Notes under the pieces: model-generated
Database searches by the model: none
Seen by the model: only the letters and a program-made list of their open reading frames with translations
What the model was told of the DNA's origin: nothing
Source: Pantanalinema rosaneae
GTDB taxonomy: Bacteria > Cyanobacteriota > Cyanobacteriia > Leptolyngbyales > Leptolyngbyaceae
Direction: 5' to 3'
Assembly: GCF_050753385.1 (NCBI RefSeq)
Contig: NZ_JBLZFZ010000012.1
Location: forward strand, 62,001-126,000
Length of the DNA: 64,000 nucleotides
Shown here: positions 1-8,025 of the stretch, piece by piece
Numbering within the stretch: the stretch's first letter is position 1
Layout: each line of letters starts with the position of its first letter
Translations under genes and position numbers: made by a program

Positions 1-302
1 TCACCGCCCGTAATTCCGGCTTGCCCATCCACTACGAAGATCGCCGCGACGGATTCCGCCAAGGCGGCCATTGCCTGTTCGCGAATCAAGGGGAGAAATT
101 CGGTGTCATCATCAAACACTAATCCACCCGTATCCACAACCAGGAATTCTCGATCGCGCCAGTAGGCGGGTTTATACGTGCGATCGCGAGTGACACCGGG
201 TTGGTCATAGACGATCGCGTCCTGTACCTGCGCCAAACGGTTGACGATGGTAGATTTGCCCACATTGGGGCGACCGATAATAGCGACAATTGGCAAGGAC
301 AT
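1..302 (-). CDS. der: GTPase Der (EngA), N-terminal part only
   Basis: This is the N-terminal hundred residues of a ribosome-assembly GTPase with tandem G domains; the rest lies outside the window. The start ATG is at 302 and the protein opens MSLPIVAIIG. The P-loop GRPNVGKST lies at residues 10-18, followed by switch-I GVTRDRTY and the G3 motif DTGG, all typical of Der. Der GTPases act late in 50S subunit maturation in the cytoplasm (family knowledge). The gene is oriented like sqr, with about 200 bases between them. No alternative assignment is attractive; Era and TrmE differ in the switch region. Confidence 0.93.
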   Translation of the reverse strand, partial: MSLPIVAIIGRPNVGKSTIVNRLAQVQDAIVYDQPGVTRDRTYKPAYWRDREFLVVDTGGLVFDDDTEFLPLIREQAMAALAESVAAIFVVDGQAGITGG

Positions 303-498
303 AAAAGCTCTATAAAACGTGAGTCGTCTCAATTCATTCTAGTACCTCCGGTCGGTTTGCCTGCGTGGGCGATCGCGGCAAGGCGGGAAGCCAAGCAACC
401 TGCGGCAATCAGATCAAGCATGGGATGAGATCGTCGCAGGTTACTTACCTATCTGACTGGGATTCAGTAATTAGGATTTGGCGAGTTGAGCCATGCCG

Positions 499-1815
499 TT
501 ATTGCTTCTTGTCCGGCGACCAACCCCAGTTGAGAATTTCCCCTTCATGCTGTTTGCCCTTCAGCATCCGGTTCCAGTACAGGCGAGGCAGGACGTGGCG
601 CTTCACTAACCACATGCTGTACCGCTCCTTACGCGGATCGATCGGGAAGGAGGACATCGGTTGGTTGGTGTAGTCAAATTCCGCCATGATTGTCTTACCG
701 TAGCCCGTAATCAACGGACAGCAGGTGTAACCGTCATAGCTACCCGTTAGTGCCGCCGACTGCATTGTGGCTAAGAGGTTTTCTACTAAAACGGGTGCTT
801 GTTTGCGAATTGCCGCCGCTGTTTTAGAAATCGGTAGCGAGGAGGCATCTCCCAAACTAAAGACATTGGGATAGCGATTGTGTTGCAGGGTGTGTTTATT
901 CACATCGACCCAGCCGGTAGCAGGTCCTTCTGTGCCAGCCAACGGACTGTTTTTAATAAAATCGGGGGAACCCATTGGGGGAGTGACATGGATCATGTCG
1001 TAGGGGATGACGATATCCTGTACCCCATCATCGGTCGTAACTTCAAACACTGCTTCTTTACTGGCGGCTCGAATCGCTTTTAAGTTGTGTTTGAACTTGA
1101 GGGTGATGTCTCGACGCTTGACGACTTGCATTAGGGGTTCGGCATAGGCAGGGACGGGGAAAATCGCGCCGACGGCAGAACAGAACATGACGTTGGTGTT
1201 GTTGCGGACTCCATTCTGGCGGAACGTGTCGTCTGCCAGGTACATGATTTTTTGCGGTGCGCCACCACACTTAATCGGGGTGGATGGGAAGGTGAACAAA
1301 GCATTGCCACCTTTAAAGTTCCGGATCGTTTCCCAGGTGTAGGTGGCGTATTTCAGGTCATAGTTGCTGCACACGCCGTTAGAGCCGAGGGCTTCCTTCA
1401 GACCTTCTACTGCCGACCAATTGATTTGGATGCCGGGACAGACAATCAGATAGGCGTACTGCACCTGAGTTCCGGTGCGGGTCGTGACGGTGTTTTGCTC
1501 GGGTTCAAAAGTAGCTACATAGTCTTGAATCCATTTAACCCCGGCAGGAATACAGTCTTGTTCGGGCTTGATCGTGGCTTCGGCGCGAAACTGACCACCA
1601 CCGACTAAGGTCCAGGCGGGTTGGTAATAATGCTGGTTGGACGGTTCAATAATGGCGATATCCAGGTCGCTGCTTTTGGCACAGAGTTGAGCCGCAACGG
1701 TAATTCCAGCCGCTCCACCGCCGACAATAACAATTTGGTGTTTGAGCGGTTTACCGATCGGGGCGGGTTGGGCAGATAGCGATGGAGACGAACTCGGCTC
1801 GACGGATGTAGTCAT
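499..1815 (-). CDS. sqr: Sulfide:quinone oxidoreductase (type II-like)
   Basis: This is an FAD enzyme of 438 residues that oxidises sulfide and passes electrons to the membrane quinone pool. The Rossmann motif GGGAAG is at residues 32-37, and a C-terminal FAD-binding motif of the form FSLGDAS is near 319-325. The cysteines expected to carry the sulfur relay are visible: C183 in IKCGGAPQK and C365/C366 in YTCCPLITG, with a further cysteine at 126. The IKCGGAPQK context and the length match type II SQR, the mitochondrial SQOR-like group, rather than the short type I enzyme of Oscillatoria limnetica. The N-terminal 24 residues are Ser/Pro-rich and not part of the fold. It stands alone, with a long upstream spacer that contains an AT-rich palindrome. 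Confidence 0.9.
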   Translation of the reverse strand: MTTSVEPSSSPSLSAQPAPIGKPLKHQIVIVGGGAAGITVAAQLCAKSSDLDIAIIEPSNQHYYQPAWTLVGGGQFRAEATIKPEQDCIPAGVKWIQDYVATFEPEQNTVTTRTGTQVQYAYLIVCPGIQINWSAVEGLKEALGSNGVCSNYDLKYATYTWETIRNFKGGNALFTFPSTPIKCGGAPQKIMYLADDTFRQNGVRNNTNVMFCSAVGAIFPVPAYAEPLMQVVKRRDITLKFKHNLKAIRAASKEAVFEVTTDDGVQDIVIPYDMIHVTPPMGSPDFIKNSPLAGTEGPATGWVDVNKHTLQHNRYPNVFSLGDASSLPISKTAAAIRKQAPVLVENLLATMQSAALTGSYDGYTCCPLITGYGKTIMAEFDYTNQPMSSFPIDPRKERYSMWLVKRHVLPRLYWNRMLKGKQHEGEILNWGWSPDKKQ

Positions 1816-2239
1816 GATTCTCTACTGTGCTCAGTCTATAGGTAGTTGCATTCTTAGCAAATTTTGCCCCGCTGATCTAGGGCTCTTCCCTGATCCCCGT
1901 CGGAATTACACAAAATTCATAGATTTTACGGAGATTCCCAAGTAAAACTTAATGAATAAATATTAAGACTACTGAACTTGCCAGGTATGACACTGCTTGG
2001 GTAATGATGCGGAATGGATGCAATGGTTAGTGTAGCTCCTATTACCCACTGTGAATCAGCTTGTGATTTCAGTGATTCCCCACTGTACAGTTCTGAAAAG
2101 ATGACTGTATTGCACTGCTGCGTCTGCCCTCTTAGTTAATCATCAGTCGCAAAATTGAACGGCTGAAGTATGAATTAATTGGCTCCGGGGAATACTAACT
2201 GAAGGTATCACTTCTTACACCCAGCTTTTAATTACTCCC
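1816..2239. other. 424-base intergenic region between divergent genes
   Basis: This spacer lies between the divergently transcribed sqr and the L,D-transpeptidase-like gene, so it should hold both promoters. It is AT-richer than its flanks. The only structured element I see is the CTTAAT/ATTAAG inverted repeat listed separately. No RNA gene or convincing small reading frame was found. Confidence 0.6.
1948..1967. promoter_or_regulatory. AT-rich palindrome upstream of sqr, possible operator
   Basis: CTTAAT at 1948-1953 and ATTAAG at 1962-1967 are perfect inverted arms around an 8-base AT spacer, 130 bases upstream of the sqr start. Sulfide-responsive repressors of the ArsR family bind AT-rich dyads of this general size. 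The assignment to such a regulator is inference only, and no regulator gene is adjacent. Confidence 0.25.
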
Positions 2240-2806
2240 ATGAAAACTCTATCTTTGGCGATCGCCGCGACGATCGCCCTGATGGCGGCTGCCGTTTCTA
2301 CCCTCAATCCCGATCCGGCGGCGGCAATGCCCCTGGAAGACACCAGAATTAGTTGGGTGGCAACCAAACACCCCGTGTTGCGAGTCACCCTCAGTTCAGA
2401 TCTGACGGAGACGGGCGAACGCCTGCTCAACCTGGATTTAGTGGTGAATGGTCAGGTGAAACAACGGTTACAGGCTGTTTCTGGGAAGGCAGATGTGCAG
2501 CATTTTCGGCTGGGGCAAGCCTCTAGAGCCAATTCCAGAGAACCTCTTCCCCAAGGGATGTATACGATCGGTCAGGTCGATCGGGCGGGGGGATTGCCTC
2601 AAGCCATGGGCGATACCTTTATTCCGCTAGCTCCTCAGTTCGCTACGGGACGTAGTGGCTTGGGGATTCATCTGGATGCCGATCGCCCAATAGGACCGGG
2701 AACGATCGGCTGTTTAGCCCTATTAACTCAAGCTGATATCGATACCGTTGCCAGGTTCGTCAGTGGTTACAACGTGCGTACCTTAATTGTGGATTATGGG
2801 TTGTAA
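2240..2806 (+). CDS. Exported L,D-transpeptidase-like (YkuD-type) protein
   Basis: This is a 188-residue protein with a clear N-terminal signal peptide (hydrophobic 5-19, Ala-rich end near 29). The C-terminal part carries GLGIHLDADRP followed by GPGTIGCLAL. The His and the G-T-I-G-C block resemble the catalytic HxxGC signature of YkuD L,D-transpeptidases and of Tlde1-like hydrolases. The spacing between His and Cys is short, and the usual Ser/Thr-His-Gly-Cys is replaced by Thr-Ile-Gly-Cys, so it is a divergent member. If active, it would act on peptidoglycan in the periplasm. The start ATG at 2240 directly precedes the signal peptide. The next gene, 63 bases downstream, is another exported protein and may be cotranscribed. 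Confidence 0.6.
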   Translation: MKTLSLAIAATIALMAAAVSTLNPDPAAAMPLEDTRISWVATKHPVLRVTLSSDLTETGERLLNLDLVVNGQVKQRLQAVSGKADVQHFRLGQASRANSREPLPQGMYTIGQVDRAGGLPQAMGDTFIPLAPQFATGRSGLGIHLDADRPIGPGTIGCLALLTQADIDTVARFVSGYNVRTLIVDYGL

Positions 2807-2869
2807 CCCGGAGGGAGATCGGTTAACCTGACCCTGTTCCTGTTCATCTCGTTACGCCGATCACTACTG

Positions 2870-3274
2870 ATGTTGAAATCCTTATCCAGTTCGTGGTTCC
2901 TGTTGGGGATGCCGGTGCTTCTGGTTTGCCCCTCTGCCCTGGCATTGCCCGCGATCGCTGGGATTGATGATCCATTCCATAAAATCACCTTTGATCTGTC
3001 GCAACTATCACCCGACGGCTTGGTGGGGTCGGGAACCGGACGGAGATCGCTAAATTACGAATTTTGTATTCCCGCTACGGAAATGGCGGTGAGCGAAATT
3101 CAGGCGATCGATCCCAGGATGCAGATCTACCGCAACTCACGGGGGCGAATTGGCTGCGATCGGGCTCAATATCTCAGTATTGGCAACACCCATCATTCTC
3201 AGTGGCGTAGTATCCTCAACCAGATTGTGCAGTTGGACTATGTAGAGCGGATTGATCAATCCTTTGCCGAGTAG
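2870..3274 (+). CDS. Hypothetical exported protein
   Basis: This is a 134-residue protein that I do not recognise. It begins with a hydrophobic signal peptide ending in SALALPAIA (about residues 1-30). The mature part holds two cysteines (FCIP and IGCDRA) that could form a disulfide in the periplasm. It follows the L,D-transpeptidase-like gene by 63 bases on the same strand. It was called because it is an uninterrupted frame with a good signal peptide and HIP1-type codon use like its neighbours. Confidence 0.6.
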   Translation: MLKSLSSSWFLLGMPVLLVCPSALALPAIAGIDDPFHKITFDLSQLSPDGLVGSGTGRRSLNYEFCIPATEMAVSEIQAIDPRMQIYRNSRGRIGCDRAQYLSIGNTHHSQWRSILNQIVQLDYVERIDQSFAE

Positions 3275-3356
3275 CGCAGTGACGGGGCTGAAATCTTTCA
3301 GATGTAGTGTTTACAACACATTAAATCCAACTTGCCTTATCCCCTCAGATTGATGT

Positions 3357-3378
3357 TAGGGGAGCAAATTGTTGCCTA
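3357..3378. repeat. AGGGGAGCAAATTG imperfect palindrome, copy 1
   Basis: TAGG at 3357-3360 and CCTA at 3375-3378 flank the core GGAGCAAATTGTTG, giving an imperfect dyad 37 bases upstream of psaL. Similar cores occur at 8971, 10861, 26351 (reverse) and 40642, in each case upstream of a gene. Just 5' of it, at 3310-3325, TTTACAAC resembles one half of the HLR1 element bound by RpaB at PSI promoters; the second half is poor. Confidence 0.45.
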
Positions 3379-3414
3379 ATATACGCTCAAGCTCTTTAAA
3401 GGACACTCAGGCGT

Positions 3415-3936
3415 ATGTTTGTAGACGCTATCAGCGCATCTAATGAAAATCCCAACGATCCCCGGAATCGGGATGTAATTCATCCTGCCGATGATCTGTT
3501 TTCCGCTAACCTGAAAACCCCGATTAACTCGTCACCCTTCACCCGCACCTTTATTAACAACCTACCAGCTTACCGTAAAGGCTTAACCCCACTCAGACGG
3601 GGCTTGGAAGTGGGTATGGCTCACGGCTATTGGCTATTGGGGCCCTTCGTGAAACTGGGACCTCTGCGGAATACAGAAGTCGCCAACCTGGCAGGATTGC
3701 TTTCGACCGTAGGATTATTGCTAATTTCAGCCCTAGTAATTTCGCTGTATGGCTCTAGCAATCCCCCATCGCCCACTCCGACCTTAACTACCCCTAATCC
3801 ACCCCGAGAGTTGAGCCATTCCGAAGGCTGGAATGAATATGGTAGCGGCTTTTTGATTGGTGGGATTGGTGGCGCGATCGTTGCCTACTTCCTACTATCT
3901 AATCTGGGTCTATTCAAAGGATTAGCCGGGATGTAA
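3415..3936 (+). CDS. psaL: Photosystem I reaction centre subunit XI (PsaL)
   Basis: This is a 173-residue thylakoid membrane protein that forms the centre of the PSI trimer or tetramer. The diagnostic block WLLGPFVKLGPLRNTEVA is at about residues 64-82. It is followed by a hydrophobic helix (near 85-107), a Pro-rich loop (PPSPTPTLTTPNPP) and a C-terminal helix pair containing GFLIGGIGGAIVAYFLL. The length fits the family (about 150-175). The Pro/Thr-rich lumenal loop is longer than in classic trimer-forming PsaL; some tetramer-forming cyanobacteria also vary here, but I cannot decide from sequence alone. No psaI frame was seen in the 140 bases upstream, unlike many cyanobacteria where psaI sits beside psaL. 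The gene ends in a strong terminator. Confidence 0.97.
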   Translation: MFVDAISASNENPNDPRNRDVIHPADDLFSANLKTPINSSPFTRTFINNLPAYRKGLTPLRRGLEVGMAHGYWLLGPFVKLGPLRNTEVANLAGLLSTVGLLLISALVISLYGSSNPPSPTPTLTTPNPPRELSHSEGWNEYGSGFLIGGIGGAIVAYFLLSNLGLFKGLAGM

Positions 3937-3981
3937 GCTCATCTATCCCCAAACTAAGTTTCAGCAGGAGGCAAGTGACTG

Positions 3982-4016
3982 GAAGCCAGAATTGATCCAG
4001 TTCTGGCTTCTATTTC
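3982..4016 (+). terminator. Rho-independent terminator of psaL
   Basis: The perfect 10-base arms GAAGCCAGAA (3982-3991) and TTCTGGCTTC (4001-4010) enclose a 9-base loop and are followed by the T-rich TATTTCTTGTTT. It sits 45 bases after the psaL stop and directly before the convergent ribH stop. Confidence 0.85.
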
Positions 4017-4020
4017 TTGT

Positions 4021-4596
4021 TTAGGAGATCTCGCCTTGCTGCACGGAAAGATCGGATAAATCGGCGGCAGCATTCTTCATGGCAGCAGGGAGCGTTGCAG
4101 TGGCGACCGTTTCCCCACTGCCTTTGATCTGACGCATTAAACTTGCCATTTCCAACGCACTCATGGCATAGTTCCAGCCCAAGTTACTCTTAATCCCTGC
4201 CCGTTCCAATGCTTGCTGCATCGTATCGGTGGTGACAATGCCAAACACAACCGGCACCCCAGTCTGAAATCCGGCGGCGGCAATGCCTTTGGACACTTCG
4301 GCAGCGACATAATCAAAGTGGGGCGTTTGTCCCCGAATTACCGCCCCTAAACAGATAATGGCATCGTAGCGATTGGTCAGTGCCAGTTGACGCGCCACGA
4401 TCGGCACTTCAAAGCTACCCGGAACCCAGGCATAGTCTACTTGAGTCCCATTGGGGTCAATATCTACCCCATGTCGTTTGAGGCAGTCCTGGCATCCTTC
4501 CAGAAGCTTACCCGTAACTAAGTCATTAAAGCGACCAATGACGATCGCGAAGCGGAGTTGATCTGGACGGGTAAACGTGCCCTCGAAAACAGCCAT
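4021..4596 (-). CDS. ribH: 6,7-dimethyl-8-ribityllumazine synthase
   Basis: This enzyme catalyses the penultimate step of riboflavin synthesis, joining 3,4-dihydroxybutanone phosphate and the ribitylamino-uracil. The substrate motifs are present: GRFN at 21-24, VPGSFEVP at 58-65, and GAVIRGQTPHFDYV with the catalytic His at 93. The family core ends near residue 160. The last 30 residues (Ala/Thr-rich, ending QQGEIS) are an extension of the kind seen in cyanobacterial homologues. It lies 150 bases downstream of psbZ on the same strand, a neighbourhood common in cyanobacteria. Confidence 0.95.
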   Translation of the reverse strand: MAVFEGTFTRPDQLRFAIVIGRFNDLVTGKLLEGCQDCLKRHGVDIDPNGTQVDYAWVPGSFEVPIVARQLALTNRYDAIICLGAVIRGQTPHFDYVAAEVSKGIAAAGFQTGVPVVFGIVTTDTMQQALERAGIKSNLGWNYAMSALEMASLMRQIKGSGETVATATLPAAMKNAAADLSDLSVQQGEIS

Positions 4597-4746
4597 TACT
4601 ACCTGCGATTCCCTGCAATTCTGTGATTTACCTCATCGATCCAATGGCACCCAATAGCATGTCATTGAACCAATGAGGTTCAGATGATCTAAATGATCTT
4701 ATGTCAGTGTTCTTATATCTCAGCGCGAAACTTGAACTAGGTTGAA

Positions 4747-4938
4747 CTAAGCGACCAACGAATTGAGTACGCCTAGAGCAATCACCAGTGCCGCCCACAC
4801 TCCAGATCCCAAAAGCACCAGCCGCTTGGATTGGTCCCAATTTTGGGGTGTTGCCAAAGCAACCGGAACTCCGACTACCATGACGAACGATAGGAACACG
4901 AAAGCAGCCAGGACAAGCTGGAACAAAATTGTAAACAT
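4747..4938 (-). CDS. psbZ: Photosystem II protein PsbZ (Ycf9)
   Basis: This is a 63-residue, two-helix thylakoid protein at the PSII periphery. Helix 1 is VLAAFVFLSFVMVVGVPVAL. The conserved loop TPQNWDQSK follows, and helix 2 is VWAALVIALGVLNSL. Length and loop are diagnostic. A textbook Shine-Dalgarno AAGGAG stands 7 bases before the ATG at 4938. The gene shares its strand with ribH downstream. PsbZ stabilises the PSII core with its antenna (family knowledge). Confidence 0.96.
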   Translation of the reverse strand: MFTILFQLVLAAFVFLSFVMVVGVPVALATPQNWDQSKRLVLLGSGVWAALVIALGVLNSLVA

Positions 4939-5048
4939 CTTCGCTCCTTCCGATACAGCAATTACAGTGATTAGAGTGATTCGCTTGGGCTTGATGGTGC
5001 AATGCCCTTATCAGTAGTACGCTATCAGAAAATTGCTACCAACGGTCA

Positions 5049-7871
5049 ATGGATCTGATTCTCTGCCATACGACTGCCGATTTTGATACGCTGGGTGCCG
5101 CTGTCGGACTGACTCGGTTACAGCCTGGTGCCCGGATTGTTCTGGCAGGGGGGGCACATCCAGCCGTCCGAGATTTTTTGGCATTACACCGCGATGAATA
5201 TGCCTTGATCGAACGGCGATCGGTGACTCCCGATAGTATTCGATCGATCACCGTCGTGGATACGCAGTTGCGATCGCGCTTAGGTAAAACGGCAGAATGG
5301 CTCGATTTACCCCAGGTGACGATCCAGGTTTATGACCACCATTGCCATGCTGACTCCGATATTCCCGCCGCTCAGGTTGTGATTGAAGCCGTTGGGGCGG
5401 TGACGACCCTGGTAGTAGAACAGCTTCAGGCGCAAAATGTCATATTGACTCCGGTAGAAGCCACGGCAATGGCATTAGGGATTCATGTTGATACCGGATC
5501 GCTCACTTTTGATCACACGGCGGTGCGGGATGCTAAAGCCCTAGCGTGGTTGATGGAACAGGGGGCAACCCTGCGGACGATCGCGGATTACATCGATCCC
5601 GGACTATCGCCGCAGTTGCAACAATTACTGACGACCGCGTTAGACCACCTGCAAACTGCCACCCTTCAGGGGTATACGATCGGCTGGGTATTGCTGAAAC
5701 TGGATAGTTACGTGCCGGGATTATCTAGCCTGACCTCCCGATTGATCGATTTAACGGAACTGGATGCCTTCTTGCTGGCCGCCCACTATTGCCGAGGATC
5801 TGCGTGTCGAACTGATGCTGAGGTCGAGGATGATACCTTAACCATCATTGCTCGATCGCGGATTGAGGGCACGAACCTGAACGCGTTACTCAAACCCTGG
5901 GGAGGTGGTGGGCACCCTCGCGCTGCCTCTGCCAATCTGCATGATGTGCCGCCTCAAGCTACCCTGGAAACTCTGGTGGCCCAACTGCAAGCCCAACTGC
6001 CCCAGCCACCCACCGCCAGGGAACTGATGTCGTCTCCCGTCCGCACGATTCGCCCGGAAACGACGATTGATGAAGCCCAACGGATTCTGCTGCGCTATGG
6101 TCATTCGGGGCTATCGGTTGTGGATGCGGAGGATCGGTTGGTGGGTGTGATTTCGCGGCGAGATCTGGATATTGCCCTGCATCACGGCTTCAGTCATGCC
6201 CCGGTCAAGGGCTACATGACCACCAATTTAAAGACGATTACGCCGGAAACCTTATTGCCAGAAATTGAATCCCTGATGGTGACCTATGATGTCGGACGCT
6301 TGCCGGTGTTAGATCAGGGAGAATTAATCGGCATCGTGACTCGGACAGATGTGTTGCGGCAAATTCATCAGACGGATATCGGGCGGCAGGGTGGGGAGGA
6401 TGAGGGAGATGAGGGAGATGAGGGGGATGGGGAGGATCGTCGCAGGCGAGATATGGTGTTGCGATCGCGGCACTCCTGGCAGAATCCTCAATTCCTCCTG
6501 GCAACATTACGGAAGTATCTCAAGCCGGAACTGGGGGAGTTTTTGGCGATCGCGGCGCACCATGCCGAGCAACGGGGTTGGCAGTTGTATCTGGTGGGTG
6601 GGGCGGTTCGGGATTTGCTGTTAGCCACCTGGCAACCTCAGGAGTTAGCAGAACAGCAACTGATTCAGGATATTGATTTGGTGGTCGATGGCTTTCATCG
6701 GGCAGCGGATGTGGGGGCAGGGGTGGAACTGGCGCGATCGTTGCAGGAAACCTATCCTCAGGCGCGGCTGGATGTGCATGGCAAGTTTCAGACGGCAGCG
6801 CTGCTGTGGCATAACGATCCAGTGTTTAAGTCACTATGGGTAGATATTGCTACTGCCCGAACCGAATTCTATCCCTATCCTGCCGCTAATCCGGAAGTGG
6901 AAGCCAGTTCAATTCGCCAGGATCTCTACCGCCGCGATTTCACCATCAACGCTCTGGCGATTCGGCTGACTGCACCTCGCACAGGGGAAATGCTGGACTT
7001 TTTCGGGGGCGTGTTGGATTTACAGGCTCGCCAGATCCGGGTGCTCCATGCCAATAGTTTTATTGAAGATCCCACTCGAATTTATCGGGCAGTCCGGTTT
7101 GCCGTTCGTCTGGGCTTTCAAATTGATCCGCAAACGGAGGGCTATATCCGTCATGCGATCGCCAGTGGCATTTATGAGCAACTGCACGATCGCACCGATG
7201 GCAAGTTTCGGGCTCCAGCGCTACAAACTCGGCTGCGGGCAGAACTGAAATATATTTTGCAATCTTCGTACTGGTTGCCTGCCTTGAAATTACTGGCAGA
7301 TTTGGGAGCCTTTCAGTGTATTCATCCCACGTTGCAGCCCGATCGCACCCTATGGCGACAGTTACGGTTGGCAGAGCGCTGGTTGCATGGGAGTGCCAGA
7401 CAATCCCAATCTGTGACGAAGGAAGCATGGTTATTGTTACTGGAAGTGATTCTGGCGGATCTGCCTCAGGCGTGTCGGGGAACGGTTGCCGAGAATTTGC
7501 AATTGCCCCAGGACAGCATTGAACGCTTACACCATCTGGCAACGGCTCAAACCACGATCGCGACCAAACTACCGGACTGCGAGCGTCCCAGTCAAATGAG
7601 CGACTTACTCCAACCCTATGAGCCGGAATTGCTGGTATTGGTGGCGATCCGCAGTTCGCGATCGCTGCGGAAACAGATCTGGCGTTACCTGACCCATTGG
7701 TCGCAGATTAAGGCTCCCTTAGATGGTCGGGATCTGAAGGCAATGGGGTATAAACCAGGACCCCAATTCAAGCACATCCTACAGACCTTAACGGCAGCTA
7801 CATTAGATGGAGTGATCGCCAACCGTGAACAGGCGGAGATTTATTTAAATAAATGTTTTCCTGGGAACTAA
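5049..7871 (+). CDS. DHH - CBS - tRNA nucleotidyltransferase (CCA/A-adding type)
   Basis: This is a 940-residue multidomain protein. Residues 1-310 are a DHH/DHHA1 phosphoesterase module (DFDTLGAAVG near 13, DHHCHADSD near 98, GGGGHPRAAS near 282). Residues 320-440 hold a CBS pair (MSSPVRTI, VVDAEDRLVGVISRRD and a second repeat ending GIVTRTDVLRQI). From about 510 comes a class II poly(A)/CCA polymerase head with LVGGAVRD and DIDLVVDG, then DLYRRDFTINALA and EDPTRIYRAVRF. The Asp pair of the active site is intact. A second, shorter enzyme is encoded at 56379-57761. In Synechocystis, Deinococcus and Aquifex, CC and A addition are split between two such proteins, and from memory the long DHH-CBS form is the A-adding one. 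The CBS-to-polymerase linker contains an acidic Asp-Glu-Gly tract derived from a GGGAGATGA repeat. Confidence 0.9.
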   Translation: MDLILCHTTADFDTLGAAVGLTRLQPGARIVLAGGAHPAVRDFLALHRDEYALIERRSVTPDSIRSITVVDTQLRSRLGKTAEWLDLPQVTIQVYDHHCHADSDIPAAQVVIEAVGAVTTLVVEQLQAQNVILTPVEATAMALGIHVDTGSLTFDHTAVRDAKALAWLMEQGATLRTIADYIDPGLSPQLQQLLTTALDHLQTATLQGYTIGWVLLKLDSYVPGLSSLTSRLIDLTELDAFLLAAHYCRGSACRTDAEVEDDTLTIIARSRIEGTNLNALLKPWGGGGHPRAASANLHDVPPQATLETLVAQLQAQLPQPPTARELMSSPVRTIRPETTIDEAQRILLRYGHSGLSVVDAEDRLVGVISRRDLDIALHHGFSHAPVKGYMTTNLKTITPETLLPEIESLMVTYDVGRLPVLDQGELIGIVTRTDVLRQIHQTDIGRQGGEDEGDEGDEGDGEDRRRRDMVLRSRHSWQNPQFLLATLRKYLKPELGEFLAIAAHHAEQRGWQLYLVGGAVRDLLLATWQPQELAEQQLIQDIDLVVDGFHRAADVGAGVELARSLQETYPQARLDVHGKFQTAALLWHNDPVFKSLWVDIATARTEFYPYPAANPEVEASSIRQDLYRRDFTINALAIRLTAPRTGEMLDFFGGVLDLQARQIRVLHANSFIEDPTRIYRAVRFAVRLGFQIDPQTEGYIRHAIASGIYEQLHDRTDGKFRAPALQTRLRAELKYILQSSYWLPALKLLADLGAFQCIHPTLQPDRTLWRQLRLAERWLHGSARQSQSVTKEAWLLLLEVILADLPQACRGTVAENLQLPQDSIERLHHLATAQTTIATKLPDCERPSQMSDLLQPYEPELLVLVAIRSSRSLRKQIWRYLTHWSQIKAPLDGRDLKAMGYKPGPQFKHILQTLTAATLDGVIANREQAEIYLNKCFPGN
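6391..6438 (+). repeat. 9-base GATGAGGGA tandem repeat inside the CCA-type enzyme gene
   Basis: About five units of a GATGAGGGA-like nonamer are in frame and encode the acidic run EDEGDEGDEGDGED, followed by Arg-Arg-Arg-Arg. The repeat falls exactly in the linker between the CBS pair and the nucleotidyltransferase head. Related GGGGAGATG tracts occur at 33314, 37606, 47479, 48943 and 59542. Confidence 0.75.
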
Positions 7872-7874
7872 TTC

Positions 7875-7904
7875 CTCCGTAATTCTGTCGAAGTCGCTAC
7901 GGAG
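7875..7904 (+). terminator. Possible weak hairpin after the DHH-CBS enzyme
   Basis: CTCCGTA (7875-7881) and TACGGAG (7898-7904) form a 7-base stem immediately after the stop codon at 7871. The following sequence (AATACAGT) lacks a T-run, so termination is uncertain. Confidence 0.3.
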
Positions 7905-8025
7905 AATACAGTACGATCGCGGCAAGTCTCAGCGATTTTTGACTTGAATTATTCTCTTGTCGCAGGGTGATTATGGCTACTTTAGCGTTCAGCATAACCA
8001 GATAAGTCAGGTGCAGGAGAAGCAA

